The notes under the pieces were generated by a model. That model was not told the origin of the DNA. It searched no databases and saw only the letters and a list, made by a program, of their open reading frames with translations. A DNA stretch of 64,000 nt, taken from Ruminococcus sp. GTDB lineage: Bacteria > Bacillota > Clostridia > Oscillospirales > Ruminococcaceae. A program made the translations under genes and the position numbers. Where the stretch lies: contig JAIDUG010000050.1 of NCBI GenBank assembly GCA_029060305.1, positions 1 to 64,000 of the forward strand. Direction: 5' to 3'. Positions 1 to 6,102 of the stretch are shown here, piece by piece. Positions within the stretch are counted from its first letter, which is position 1. Every line of letters begins with the position of its first letter.

Positions 1-18
1 ATTCTTAAATCTGTCCAA

Positions 19-47
19 TTGACATATATATTATAATGTGATATAAT
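19..47 (+). promoter_or_regulatory. consensus vegetative promoter of uppP
   Basis: TTGACA at 19-24 and TATAAT at 42-47 are separated by exactly 17 bases. A TG one base before the -10 box gives an extended -10. This should drive uppP, whose ribosome site (AAAGGAA) lies at about 63-70. Confidence 0.85.
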
Positions 48-79
48 TTTATTTATAAAAAAGAAAGGAAATTTTTGCA

Positions 80-937
80 ATGGATTTTATGGAAATACTT
101 AAAGCCGTCATACTGGGAATAGTTGAGGGTATTACAGAATGGTTACCGATAAGCAGTACAGGACATCTGATTCTTGTTGACGAATTTCTGAAACTTAATG
201 TTTCGGACGATTTCAAGGAAATGTTTGACGTTGTTGTACAGCTGGGAGCAATTATGGCAGTCGTCATAATCTTCTGGAAAAAACTCTTCCCATTCGGCAG
301 GGAAAACAACTCTCACCCACTCAGTAAAGAGGGTTTCGGAGCATACGTAAAAACGGATATTTTTCAGATGTGGTTTAAAGTGTTGGTGGCGTGTATACCG
401 GCGGCTGTAATCGGTCTGCTTTATGACGAAAAATTCAACGAACTTTTCTATAATCCGCCTACAGTAGCAATAGCACTTATAGTATTTGGTATTGCTTTTA
501 TAATCGTCGAAAACTGGAACAAAGGAAAAAGTCCGAAAGTAAACAGCATTGACGACCTCACCTACAAAACAGCTCTTATAATAGGTGTATTCCAACTTAT
601 AGCAGCGATATTCCCTGGTACTTCACGTTCCGGTGCAACTATAGTCGGAGCATTGCTTATAGGAATTTCAAGAACAGTCGCCGCTGAATTTACGTTCTAT
701 CTTGCCGTGCCTGTAATGTTCGGTGCAAGCCTGCTCAAACTTATAAAATATGACGGCGGTTTCGCAACTCAGGAAATAATGATTCTTGCAACAGGTATGA
801 TTATTGCTTTTGTAGTTTCAGTGTTTGTAATAAAGTTCCTTATGGACTATATCAAGAAACACGACTTTAAAGTTTTCGGCTGGTACAGAATTATTCTCGG
901 TGCGTTGGTACTGATGTATTTCACGCTTGTCAGATAA
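80..937 (+). CDS. uppP: undecaprenyl-diphosphatase (UppP/BacA family)
   Basis: Membrane phosphatase that converts undecaprenyl pyrophosphate to the monophosphate and so recycles the lipid carrier for peptidoglycan and other wall polymers. At 285 residues it has the usual family length and is hydrophobic throughout, with several membrane segments. The first family signature is at residues 13-33 (EGITEWLPISSTGHL). The second, FPGTSRSG, lies near residue 180 and carries the catalytic Ser and Arg. The start at 80 follows a good AAAGGAA site. The gene stands alone between its own promoter and a terminator at 944-979. Loss or overexpression of this family changes bacitracin sensitivity, which fits the Bce-type module elsewhere in the window, but no physical link is seen. 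Confidence 0.95.
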   Translation: MDFMEILKAVILGIVEGITEWLPISSTGHLILVDEFLKLNVSDDFKEMFDVVVQLGAIMAVVIIFWKKLFPFGRENNSHPLSKEGFGAYVKTDIFQMWFKVLVACIPAAVIGLLYDEKFNELFYNPPTVAIALIVFGIAFIIVENWNKGKSPKVNSIDDLTYKTALIIGVFQLIAAIFPGTSRSGATIVGALLIGISRTVAAEFTFYLAVPVMFGASLLKLIKYDGGFATQEIMILATGMIIAFVVSVFVIKFLMDYIKKHDFKVFGWYRIILGALVLMYFTLVR

Positions 938-943
938 ATATAT

Positions 944-979
944 AAGCACTTCTGTTAATTTTCGGAAGTGCTTTTTTTC
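944..979 (+). terminator. Rho-independent terminator after uppP
   Basis: The inverted repeat AAGCACTTC / GGAAGTGCTT is followed by a run of seven T, seven bases after the uppP stop codon. Confidence 0.9.
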
Positions 980-1008
980 TTGACATTTTTGTATTTAATT
1001 GATATAAT
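980..1008 (+). promoter_or_regulatory. consensus promoter of a three-gene orphan cassette
   Basis: TTGACA at 980-985, a 17-base spacer and TATAAT at 1003-1008 with a TG extension. It starts directly on the T-run of the uppP terminator and precedes the gene at 1036 by 27 bases. Confidence 0.85.
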
Positions 1009-1035
1009 TTAGTAAAATAATTATTGGAGGTTAAT

Positions 1036-1383
1036 ATGAATAATAATGATTTCAGACAGCATTGTATAAATATTCTGCATGAAGCCGGCATAAATGATTA
1101 CGAAAAACAAATTTATATTGTAAACCCTATAATTGAAAAAAATAAGTCTTATGGTACATATGACTGGATTATGAAACTTAATGTACTTCCCAAAAAGGTG
1201 AAACTTACTTTTGAGCAGATGATAAAAATATTTACTTTATGGGAGGGATATTATCCATGTTGGATTGATATTACTATTACAGAAAATAATATTGAAATGG
1301 ATACCAGTCTCCGTATGCGAAAATTAAAAAATACTAAAAATATAGGTGAAAACCACCCGTTCAGAATAAAGGTGATAAAATGA
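1036..1383 (+). CDS. hypothetical protein, first gene of orphan cassette
   Basis: A 115-residue soluble protein that I cannot assign to a family. The ATG at 1036 sits six bases after TTGGAGG. A TTG at 1024 in the same frame lies inside that ribosome site and is rejected. The protein is mixed in charge and ends in a Lys-rich tail. It has no signal peptide or membrane segment. Its stop overlaps the next start as ATGA, so the pair is translationally coupled. It has its own consensus promoter. The size and tight coupling recall small cargo or immunity-type genes, but no toxin partner is visible, so this is only a guess. Confidence 0.7.
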   Translation: MNNNDFRQHCINILHEAGINDYEKQIYIVNPIIEKNKSYGTYDWIMKLNVLPKKVKLTFEQMIKIFTLWEGYYPCWIDITITENNIEMDTSLRMRKLKNTKNIGENHPFRIKVIK

Positions 1384-1742
1384 AAAACTCAAAGAATTAT
1401 AGGTCTTATATGGCAAGGAGACGGAAACTTTTTAAACACGCCTGTGAAATCAAGTCTGTATGTTCGGAATGCGAAAAACCATTATTGTATTTCTATACAT
1501 ATGATGCTATATGCTGTATATCGTGCAATGTATGGACGGAAGAAAAATGTTCCGACCCTGAATGCGAGTTCTGTTCAAAAAGACCTGATACTCCGACAGA
1601 GGCACTCTATATTGAAACTGAAAAAATACAACCTGCTTATGACAGGAAATACTATCGCTGTCTTAACTATCAGCGGAAAAAATCCGGCAATATAAAACAT
1701 GAAGGTGATAAAAATGAATTACGAAGAAATGAATTACAATGA
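1380..1742 (+). CDS. hypothetical small cysteine-rich, probably zinc-binding protein
   Basis: A 120-residue protein of unknown function. It has a basic N-terminus and then a cluster of cysteines at about residues 23-65 in several CxxC or CxC-like pairs (CSEC, CCISC, CxxxxCEFC). That pattern fits a zinc ribbon or zinc knuckle. The C-terminal third is rich in Lys, Arg and Tyr. The start follows AAGGTGAT and overlaps the upstream stop by four bases. Its own 3' end overlaps the next gene by 29 bases. The zinc-binding role is inferred from Cys spacing only. Confidence 0.7.
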   Translation: MKNSKNYRSYMARRRKLFKHACEIKSVCSECEKPLLYFYTYDAICCISCNVWTEEKCSDPECEFCSKRPDTPTEALYIETEKIQPAYDRKYYRCLNYQRKKSGNIKHEGDKNELRRNELQ

Positions 1743-2073
1743 ACATGCAAAATACCTGAAAGAAAATCCGCCATTTAATAATAACAAATGGGACAAGGAA
1801 ATTTTATATGAGTATCTTGTTTATAGCTGTTGTATCTCTACAAGCGAATATATAGACGAATATTTCAGCAAATACACCAATGACGAAAATTTACTTAAAC
1901 TGTTATTTGATTTCCTGCTTGATGATGATTATGACGGTTCAGACAGTCAGATTTCCTCCGCATACTACATATCAAAAATGGACAAAACACTTCTTGAAAA
2001 ATACAGCGATTTACTTTCAGAAGCAGGAAAAAATCCAGTTGACGCAAGAAATCCGCTGAAATATATGGAATAA
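1714..2073 (+). CDS. hypothetical acidic protein, last gene of orphan cassette
   Basis: A 119-residue acidic protein, predicted helical and rich in Asp, Glu, Tyr and Ser. I recognise no family. I chose the ATG at 1714 because it follows AAGGTGAT at normal spacing, the same ribosome site as the preceding gene. An in-frame ATG at 1699 has no ribosome site. It overlaps the upstream gene by 29 bases, and transcription ends at the hairpin at 2082-2110. Small acidic proteins at the end of such cassettes are often immunity or inhibitor proteins, but nothing in the sequence proves that here. Confidence 0.65.
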   Translation: MNYEEMNYNEHAKYLKENPPFNNNKWDKEILYEYLVYSCCISTSEYIDEYFSKYTNDENLLKLLFDFLLDDDYDGSDSQISSAYYISKMDKTLLEKYSDLLSEAGKNPVDARNPLKYME

Positions 2074-2081
2074 TACAAAAA

Positions 2082-2110
2082 CTCCCTGTCGGAATGACAG
2101 GGAATTTTTT
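2082..2110. terminator. bidirectional terminator between orphan cassette and micro-gene array
   Basis: CTCCCTGTC / GACAGGGA hairpin with six T on the plus side and five T on the minus side. It can end both the rightward cassette and the leftward micro-gene transcript. Confidence 0.85.
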
Positions 2111-2117
2111 AGTTATA

Positions 2118-2177
2118 TTAACATCCACAGTTCTTTAAAAGATTGCAAATGAGCTTGAAAAGTTCGTTACAGCACAT
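2118..2177 (-). CDS. cysteine-rich micropeptide, copy A (19 residues)
   Basis: A complete 20-codon reading frame encoding MCCNELFKLICNLLKNCGC. The start is preceded by a full AGGAGG ribosome site (plus-strand 2187-2192) nine bases away. It is the promoter-distal member of three tandem micro-genes, and a terminator follows within ten bases of its stop. Cysteines are at residues 2, 3, 11, 17 and 19 around a short amphipathic helix. Function is unknown; metal binding, a signalling peptide, a membrane-active peptide and a leader peptide all remain open. Conservation of the peptide between copies supports translation. Confidence 0.7.
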   Translation of the reverse strand: MCCNELFKLICNLLKNCGC

Positions 2178-2218
2178 ATCGCTGAACCTCCTTTATGTAA
2201 AAGTTTTTCCTGTTAAAA

Positions 2219-2278
2219 TCAGCATCCGCAGTTCTTTAAGAGATTGCAGATAAACTTGAAAAGTTCGTTACAACACAT
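2219..2278 (-). CDS. cysteine-rich micropeptide, copy B (19 residues)
   Basis: Encodes MCCNELFKFICNLLKNCGC, which differs from copy A only by Phe for Leu at position 9. Several DNA differences from copy A are synonymous (for example TGT/TGC and the stop codons TGA/TAA), as expected if the peptide is selected. It has its own AGGAGG at plus-strand 2288-2293. The unit repeats at exactly 101 bases. Function unknown. Confidence 0.7.
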   Translation of the reverse strand: MCCNELFKFICNLLKNCGC

Positions 2279-2319
2279 ATCGCTGAACCTCCTTTATATA
2301 AAAGTTTTTCCTGTTAAAA

Positions 2320-2373
2320 TCAGCAGCCGCAGTTCTTATAGAGGTTGCAGATAAACTTGAAGATTTCGCACAT
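2320..2373 (-). CDS. cysteine-rich micropeptide, copy C (17 residues, promoter-proximal)
   Basis: Encodes MCEIFKFICNLYKNCGC, two residues shorter and the most divergent copy. It keeps the core FKFICNL and the KNCGC tail. The ribosome site AAAGGAG lies ten bases before the ATG. Its leader differs from that of the other two copies, so it was probably the founder from which the 101-base unit was duplicated. An out-of-frame ATG at 2378-2380 is too close to the ribosome site. Function unknown. Confidence 0.65.
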   Translation of the reverse strand: MCEIFKFICNLYKNCGC

Positions 2374-2419
2374 AATTCATAAACTCCTTTTCAGTGGATT
2401 TCCTCTTGGGATTGATTAT

Positions 2420-2448
2420 ATTATAGCACGGAGTTTCAATAAAATCAA
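2420..2448 (-). promoter_or_regulatory. promoter of the micro-gene array
   Basis: Reading leftward, TTGATT (plus 2443-2448), a 17-base spacer and TATAAT (plus 2420-2425) with a TGC extension. The first micro-gene begins 47 bases downstream. Confidence 0.75.
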
Positions 2449-2488
2449 TGCAAAAATAATGTCAGAAAACTTTACTTATACAGGAAAA

Positions 2489-2944
2489 TTAGTTAATAAT
2501 ATATATTGATACCGCAAGATATGTTGCAAATACGCTCCATAACAGGTAAGGTATGTTGAGGACAGCAGAGATTTTACTGACTTTAAAAAACTGTAAAACC
2601 ATTATTCCAACAAGTACCATAAGAATTACTGCTGTTATTGCTGAAAGTCCGAACATTCGGAAACGGAAGAAAATGATACTCCACATAAAGTTTACAGCAA
2701 GCTGTATTGCATATATTTTCAGACTTCCTGATTTTTGGTTTTTTACGATAAATGCAGAAATTCCCATAAGAGCATACAATAAAGTCCACACTACAGGAAA
2801 GACTATTGCAGGCGGTGACAATGGCGGTCTGATTATCTGAGAATAGAACGTTTGAAAGTTTCCTGCAACAAGTGCTGATACTGTTCCGACGAGTTCAGCG
2901 GTTACGACGGAAATCAATAAGTCGGTCAGACTGAATTTTTTCAT
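2489..2944 (-). CDS. tspO: TspO/MBR family membrane protein (tryptophan-rich sensory protein)
   Basis: A 151-residue five-helix membrane protein of the TspO/peripheral benzodiazepine receptor family, which binds porphyrins and related ligands. Family marks are the RPPLSPPAIVFPVVWTLLY segment after helix 1, the AVNFMWSIIFF stretch in the middle and the closing PYLLWSVFATYLA helix. Length is typical. The start at 2944 is preceded by AAGGAG eight bases upstream. Start codon and ribosome site lie in or beside a 12-bp inverted repeat (2943-2984), which suggests translational control. The bacterial role is poorly fixed; stress or tetrapyrrole sensing is the usual proposal. Confidence 0.9.
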   Translation of the reverse strand: MKKFSLTDLLISVVTAELVGTVSALVAGNFQTFYSQIIRPPLSPPAIVFPVVWTLLYALMGISAFIVKNQKSGSLKIYAIQLAVNFMWSIIFFRFRMFGLSAITAVILMVLVGIMVLQFFKVSKISAVLNIPYLLWSVFATYLAVSIYIIN

Positions 2945-2984
2945 ATTATGTACTTCTCCTTAAAATAGTAGTAGTACATAATAT
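2943..2984 (-). promoter_or_regulatory. 12-bp inverted repeat bracketing the tspO ribosome site
   Basis: Plus-strand 2943-2954 and 2973-2984 are perfect inverted complements (core TATTATGTACT / AGTACATAATA). The 18-base loop holds the tspO AAGGAG site, and the 3' arm runs into the ATG. In the mRNA the hairpin would present or hide the start. The same sequence could be a DNA operator. No T-run follows, so it is not a terminator. Confidence 0.6.
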
Positions 2985-3004
2985 TCAGCGTTACCGGAAA
3001 AATA

Positions 3005-3667
3005 TTACAGTCTTATGACCCTGTTGAATATCGCACAGAATTTCATAGGAATGTACTTGTCTATATGGCACTTTCCGAAAAACCATCTTTCATACTGACA
3101 GGTCTTGATAAGCTCCTCAAGAAAAGCGTGAACTTCCAGCCTTTCAAAAACGTCAACCCTGAGGCAGTCTTTTAGTGAAGCTGGCGGTTCGTGGGTAATT
3201 ATGTAGTCGACTTTATTGTTGTTATCGGAAAGATTTCTGAGACCGGAAGTTATTTCGTCATATGTAGGCTGTTCACGTTCCCACCAGTTTTCGCTGTCAC
3301 GCCTGAATTCATAGTCGTGACTATGACCGCCACCGAATGCAAATATTTTTCTGTTTTCTATTGTATAGACTTCTCCACGCATAAGATGTACTATATTTCT
3401 TGAAATCCTGTGTATTCTGCCACCTTTCCATATTTCAATGGGGTACTTTTCAAGTAAGTCAAAATTTTCGTGACAGCCGTCTATAAAAGCTATTGTGTAA
3501 TCTTTTGCTGAAAGTTTCTTCAGCGTTGAGATTTCAGTTTTTGAACCGTTCCATATGAAGCCGAAATCTCCGCATATAATAAGAGTATCGCCTTTGCGGA
3601 TTTTCCGGAAGTCCGGCGACCTGAAACGTTCAATATCTCCGTGAGTATCTCCTGTTACATAAATCAT
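3005..3667 (-). CDS. metallophosphoesterase (calcineurin-like)
   Basis: A 220-residue member of the calcineurin-like phosphoesterase superfamily. Visible metal-ligand motifs are GDTHGD at residues 6-11, GDFGF near 34 and THEPP near 157, plus a GGGHSHD segment. The usual GNHE box reads GCHE, replacing a residue that normally ligands the second metal. I chose the ATG at 3667 because GGAGG lies ten bases upstream; a longer frame to 3715 has no ribosome site. The substrate cannot be read from the sequence. It stands alone between tspO and the carboxypeptidase homologue. Confidence 0.85.
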   Translation of the reverse strand: MIYVTGDTHGDIERFRSPDFRKIRKGDTLIICGDFGFIWNGSKTEISTLKKLSAKDYTIAFIDGCHENFDLLEKYPIEIWKGGRIHRISRNIVHLMRGEVYTIENRKIFAFGGGHSHDYEFRRDSENWWEREQPTYDEITSGLRNLSDNNNKVDYIITHEPPASLKDCLRVDVFERLEVHAFLEELIKTCQYERWFFGKCHIDKYIPMKFCAIFNRVIRL

Positions 3668-3830
3668 TTCTTTAGACCTCCATATTTTTTGATTGTTATA
3701 AATATATTTTATCATATTTTTACCTTAACGTAAAGTACAAAAAATTTTTTTTAAAAAGGGCTTTAAAAATCGGAAATTATCTGTTATAATATATTTATCA
3801 GATTATCATGTATAAAGTAAAGGAGTTCGT

Positions 3831-5228
3831 ATGAAAAAATTTTTATCTGCACTTGTGGCTTTAGCAATGACAGTGCCACTTCTTTGTGTTCCGAAAGCAA
3901 AAGCCGTCAACTTTACACTTAAAACCCCGCTTCAAAGTGAATCGGTTATTTTGTTTAACCGTGATACAAACACCATAGTAAACGAAAAAAACGCCGATAC
4001 CCGACAAATGCCCGGACCTCTTGTCAATATAATGACAGCGGTTGTTGTCCTTGAAAACTGTCAGAATATAAATCAGGAAATTGTTATGGACGAGGAAGTT
4101 TATGCCGATGTTATTTACAATGAAGAATATCCCGACGATGTACGTACTGCCGATATCTACAACGGCGATGTGTTTACGGTTACAGACCTGCTTTACGCAA
4201 TGATGCTTACTTCTTCTATGGAAGCATCACAGACCCTTGCTTATTACGTCGGAGGAAGTAACGTCAATAACTTTGTTACACTTATGAATCAGACAGCCGA
4301 AAAAATAGGTCTTGAAAATACTCATTTCACAAACCCGACAGGACTTTATGACACAAATCAGTATACAACAGCCCGTGATATGACAAAACTCACCGAATAT
4401 GCTTTGAATGTTTCGATATTTGAACAGATTGCCACGACTTACGAGTACAAGCCCACTGTCCCGAATGACACAAATCACCCCGATTTCAATTCTTGGACTT
4501 GGAAACATTCAAACGAAATGATGAATACCGAAAGCACTTACTACTATAATTCTGCAAAGGGAATAAAAACCGCAAATCTTGAAGAATCGGGACGTAATAT
4601 AGTTACGTTGGCAAGTAAGGACGGAAATAATTATCTTGCTGTATTAATGAATTCACCTATGAATGATGAATATGGCAATCTGACATATTCACATATTGAC
4701 GACGCAAAAACACTTTTCGACTGGGCATTCACGCATATTTCCTATCAGGTACTTCTTGCTGATACCGCTGAAGTAGGTGAACTTCCTGTAGAACTTGCTG
4801 ACGGAAATGACTATGTTCTTGCACGTCCTGCAAAAGAAGTGTCACTCCTCTGGTACGATGAGATAGACGTTGCTGTTGTGAACAGATATGACATCAAATG
4901 GTATAAGAAATCGTTGTACGCTCCTGTTAAAAAAGGTGAACCGCTTGGCGAAGTCACACTGAAATACAACGGTGAAGAACTGGGAACGGTTGAACTTGTT
5001 GCAGTATCGGACGTTAAACGTTCCACTTCAAAATATAATCTTTTTGCAGTAATGCAGTTTAAGGATTCGCAGTGGTGCAAGACGGCGTTTACAGTATCGT
5101 TTGTATTGTGTGCGATTTATATTCTTGTATGTATTTATTCATATATTGTTTATCGCAATCAAAAAAAAGCCGACGATGCAAGAAGACGTGCTGCACGTAA
5201 GAGAATGTCCCCACCGCCCGAAGAATAA
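3831..5228 (+). CDS. D-alanyl-D-alanine carboxypeptidase homologue (peptidase S11 fold) lacking its catalytic motifs
   Basis: A 465-residue membrane-anchored protein with a signal peptide (residues 1-25), an S11 penicillin-binding domain (about 30-290), a PBP5-like C-terminal domain (about 310-410) and a C-terminal membrane helix (about 420-445) before a basic tail. The fold is clear from neighbouring family segments such as NIMTA, LLYAMMLTSS, LENTHFTNPTGL and KGIKT. All three active-site motifs are altered. SxxK reads Pro63-Leu-Val-Asn66, SxN reads Ser129-Met-Glu131 and KTG reads Lys246-Thr-Ala248. I therefore expect no carboxypeptidase activity or penicillin binding. A scaffold or regulatory role is an inference. 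The frame is intact. Confidence 0.88.
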   Translation: MKKFLSALVALAMTVPLLCVPKAKAVNFTLKTPLQSESVILFNRDTNTIVNEKNADTRQMPGPLVNIMTAVVVLENCQNINQEIVMDEEVYADVIYNEEYPDDVRTADIYNGDVFTVTDLLYAMMLTSSMEASQTLAYYVGGSNVNNFVTLMNQTAEKIGLENTHFTNPTGLYDTNQYTTARDMTKLTEYALNVSIFEQIATTYEYKPTVPNDTNHPDFNSWTWKHSNEMMNTESTYYYNSAKGIKTANLEESGRNIVTLASKDGNNYLAVLMNSPMNDEYGNLTYSHIDDAKTLFDWAFTHISYQVLLADTAEVGELPVELADGNDYVLARPAKEVSLLWYDEIDVAVVNRYDIKWYKKSLYAPVKKGEPLGEVTLKYNGEELGTVELVAVSDVKRSTSKYNLFAVMQFKDSQWCKTAFTVSFVLCAIYILVCIYSYIVYRNQKKADDARRRAARKRMSPPPEE

Positions 5229-5253
5229 TATTTCCGGAATTTCCGCAATCAGA

Positions 5254-5287
5254 AATGCCCTCTGTATTTTACAGAGAGCATTTTTTT
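5254..5287 (+). terminator. terminator after the carboxypeptidase homologue
   Basis: ATGCCCTCTGTA / TACAGAGAGCAT hairpin followed by seven T. It lies in the convergent gap with the amidase gene. Confidence 0.85.
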
Positions 5288-6024
5288 CATATAAAAATAA
5301 ATTCACTGCTTGAATAACCTATAGTTCCGTTGTAATTCACAACATACCAGCCGTCAGTTTCGCCGTTAATCATTACAGTAGCGTTATTCGGAACAGAACC
5401 GATTATTTCGGATGTCACGTCAGGTAGTTTCCTTATGTTCAGCCCTGAACCGTCTGTTATAACAGTTCCCCAGCGTACAGCGGTCGGGGAAATAAACGGT
5501 ATTCCGAAATAGTCGCATATTGAACGTGCAATATTTCTTGCTATGATGTCAAGATTGTTTTTCAGCCATGCTTCGTCAGCGTAGTTGTCATGGTATCCGA
5601 GTTCGCAAAGAACAGCAACGGCATTTGTACGGAGTACTTCACCAAGACTTGAAGTAGGTACAGCGTTTACTTTATCAGGGAGAGGATAAATGCTTTTAAG
5701 GTTATTTGCAATTATATTTGCGAGATATTCACTATCACGACTTTTCGGTGCGAAATATATGTCAATACCTCTTAACTTTCCTGCAAGATGTTCGGGGGCG
5801 GCGTTTGAATGGAGTGCAAGGTGTACGTCATAGTAAGCAGAATTTGAATCCTTTATAGCACCGTTTACATTTCGGGTAGGGTCGTTGCGGACAAATGCAA
5901 TTCCGCTTGACCTGAAATAAGGTTCTATCCTGTCGGCGAGCAGATTCATATAAAGTTCCTCATTGCCACTGGTAGCATATTGATTCCACTCCTGTGTCGA
6001 GGGACTTAAAAATACCTTTGGCAT
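5287..6024 (-). CDS. N-acetylmuramoyl-L-alanine amidase (Amidase_3) with C-terminal SH3 domain
   Basis: A 245-residue zinc amidase predicted to cut the amide bond between N-acetylmuramic acid and the stem peptide. The Amidase_3 domain covers about residues 3-175, with the LHSNA histidine motif near 75-80 and the catalytic CELGYHDN segment near 140. A bacterial SH3 domain covers about 183-245 (GLNIRKLP at its start). I chose the ATG at 6024 because AAAGGAATG precedes it; the upstream extension has no ribosome site. No signal peptide is visible, which is odd for a wall enzyme and suggests release by lysis or non-classical export. Confidence 0.88.
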   Translation of the reverse strand: MPKVFLSPSTQEWNQYATSGNEELYMNLLADRIEPYFRSSGIAFVRNDPTRNVNGAIKDSNSAYYDVHLALHSNAAPEHLAGKLRGIDIYFAPKSRDSEYLANIIANNLKSIYPLPDKVNAVPTSSLGEVLRTNAVAVLCELGYHDNYADEAWLKNNLDIIARNIARSICDYFGIPFISPTAVRWGTVITDGSGLNIRKLPDVTSEIIGSVPNNATVMINGETDGWYVVNYNGTIGYSSSEFIFI

Positions 6025-6102
6025 AAAAAGACATTCCTTTCGGTGGGAATTGAGATTATCTCTCATAACATTCTATGCCACATACAGAAAAAACGTTACT
6101 GT

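Larger units (their letters stand above)
2118..2373 (-). repeat. tandem array of ~101-bp gene-plus-leader units
   Basis: Stops at 2118, 2219 and 2320 are exactly 101 bases apart. Between copies A and B and between B and C, the spacer with its AGGAGG site is almost identical. Each unit is one micro-gene with its own ribosome site, so the array is a gene family and not a CRISPR or satellite repeat. Confidence 0.85.

Noticed and set aside
143-595. Reverse frame inside uppP
   Set aside because: A shadow of the uppP coding frame, with no ribosome site or family resemblance.
1024-1035. TTG start for the first orphan gene
   Set aside because: The TTG is inside the TTGGAGG ribosome site; the ATG at 1036 has normal spacing to it.
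1895-2128. 77-codon reverse frame across the orphan cassette end
   Set aside because: It crosses the terminator, overlaps micro-gene A in another frame and has no ribosome site.
2118-2373. CRISPR array or satellite
   Set aside because: Units are 101 bases, only three, and each contains a ribosome site plus a conserved frame; there are no short repeats with unique spacers.
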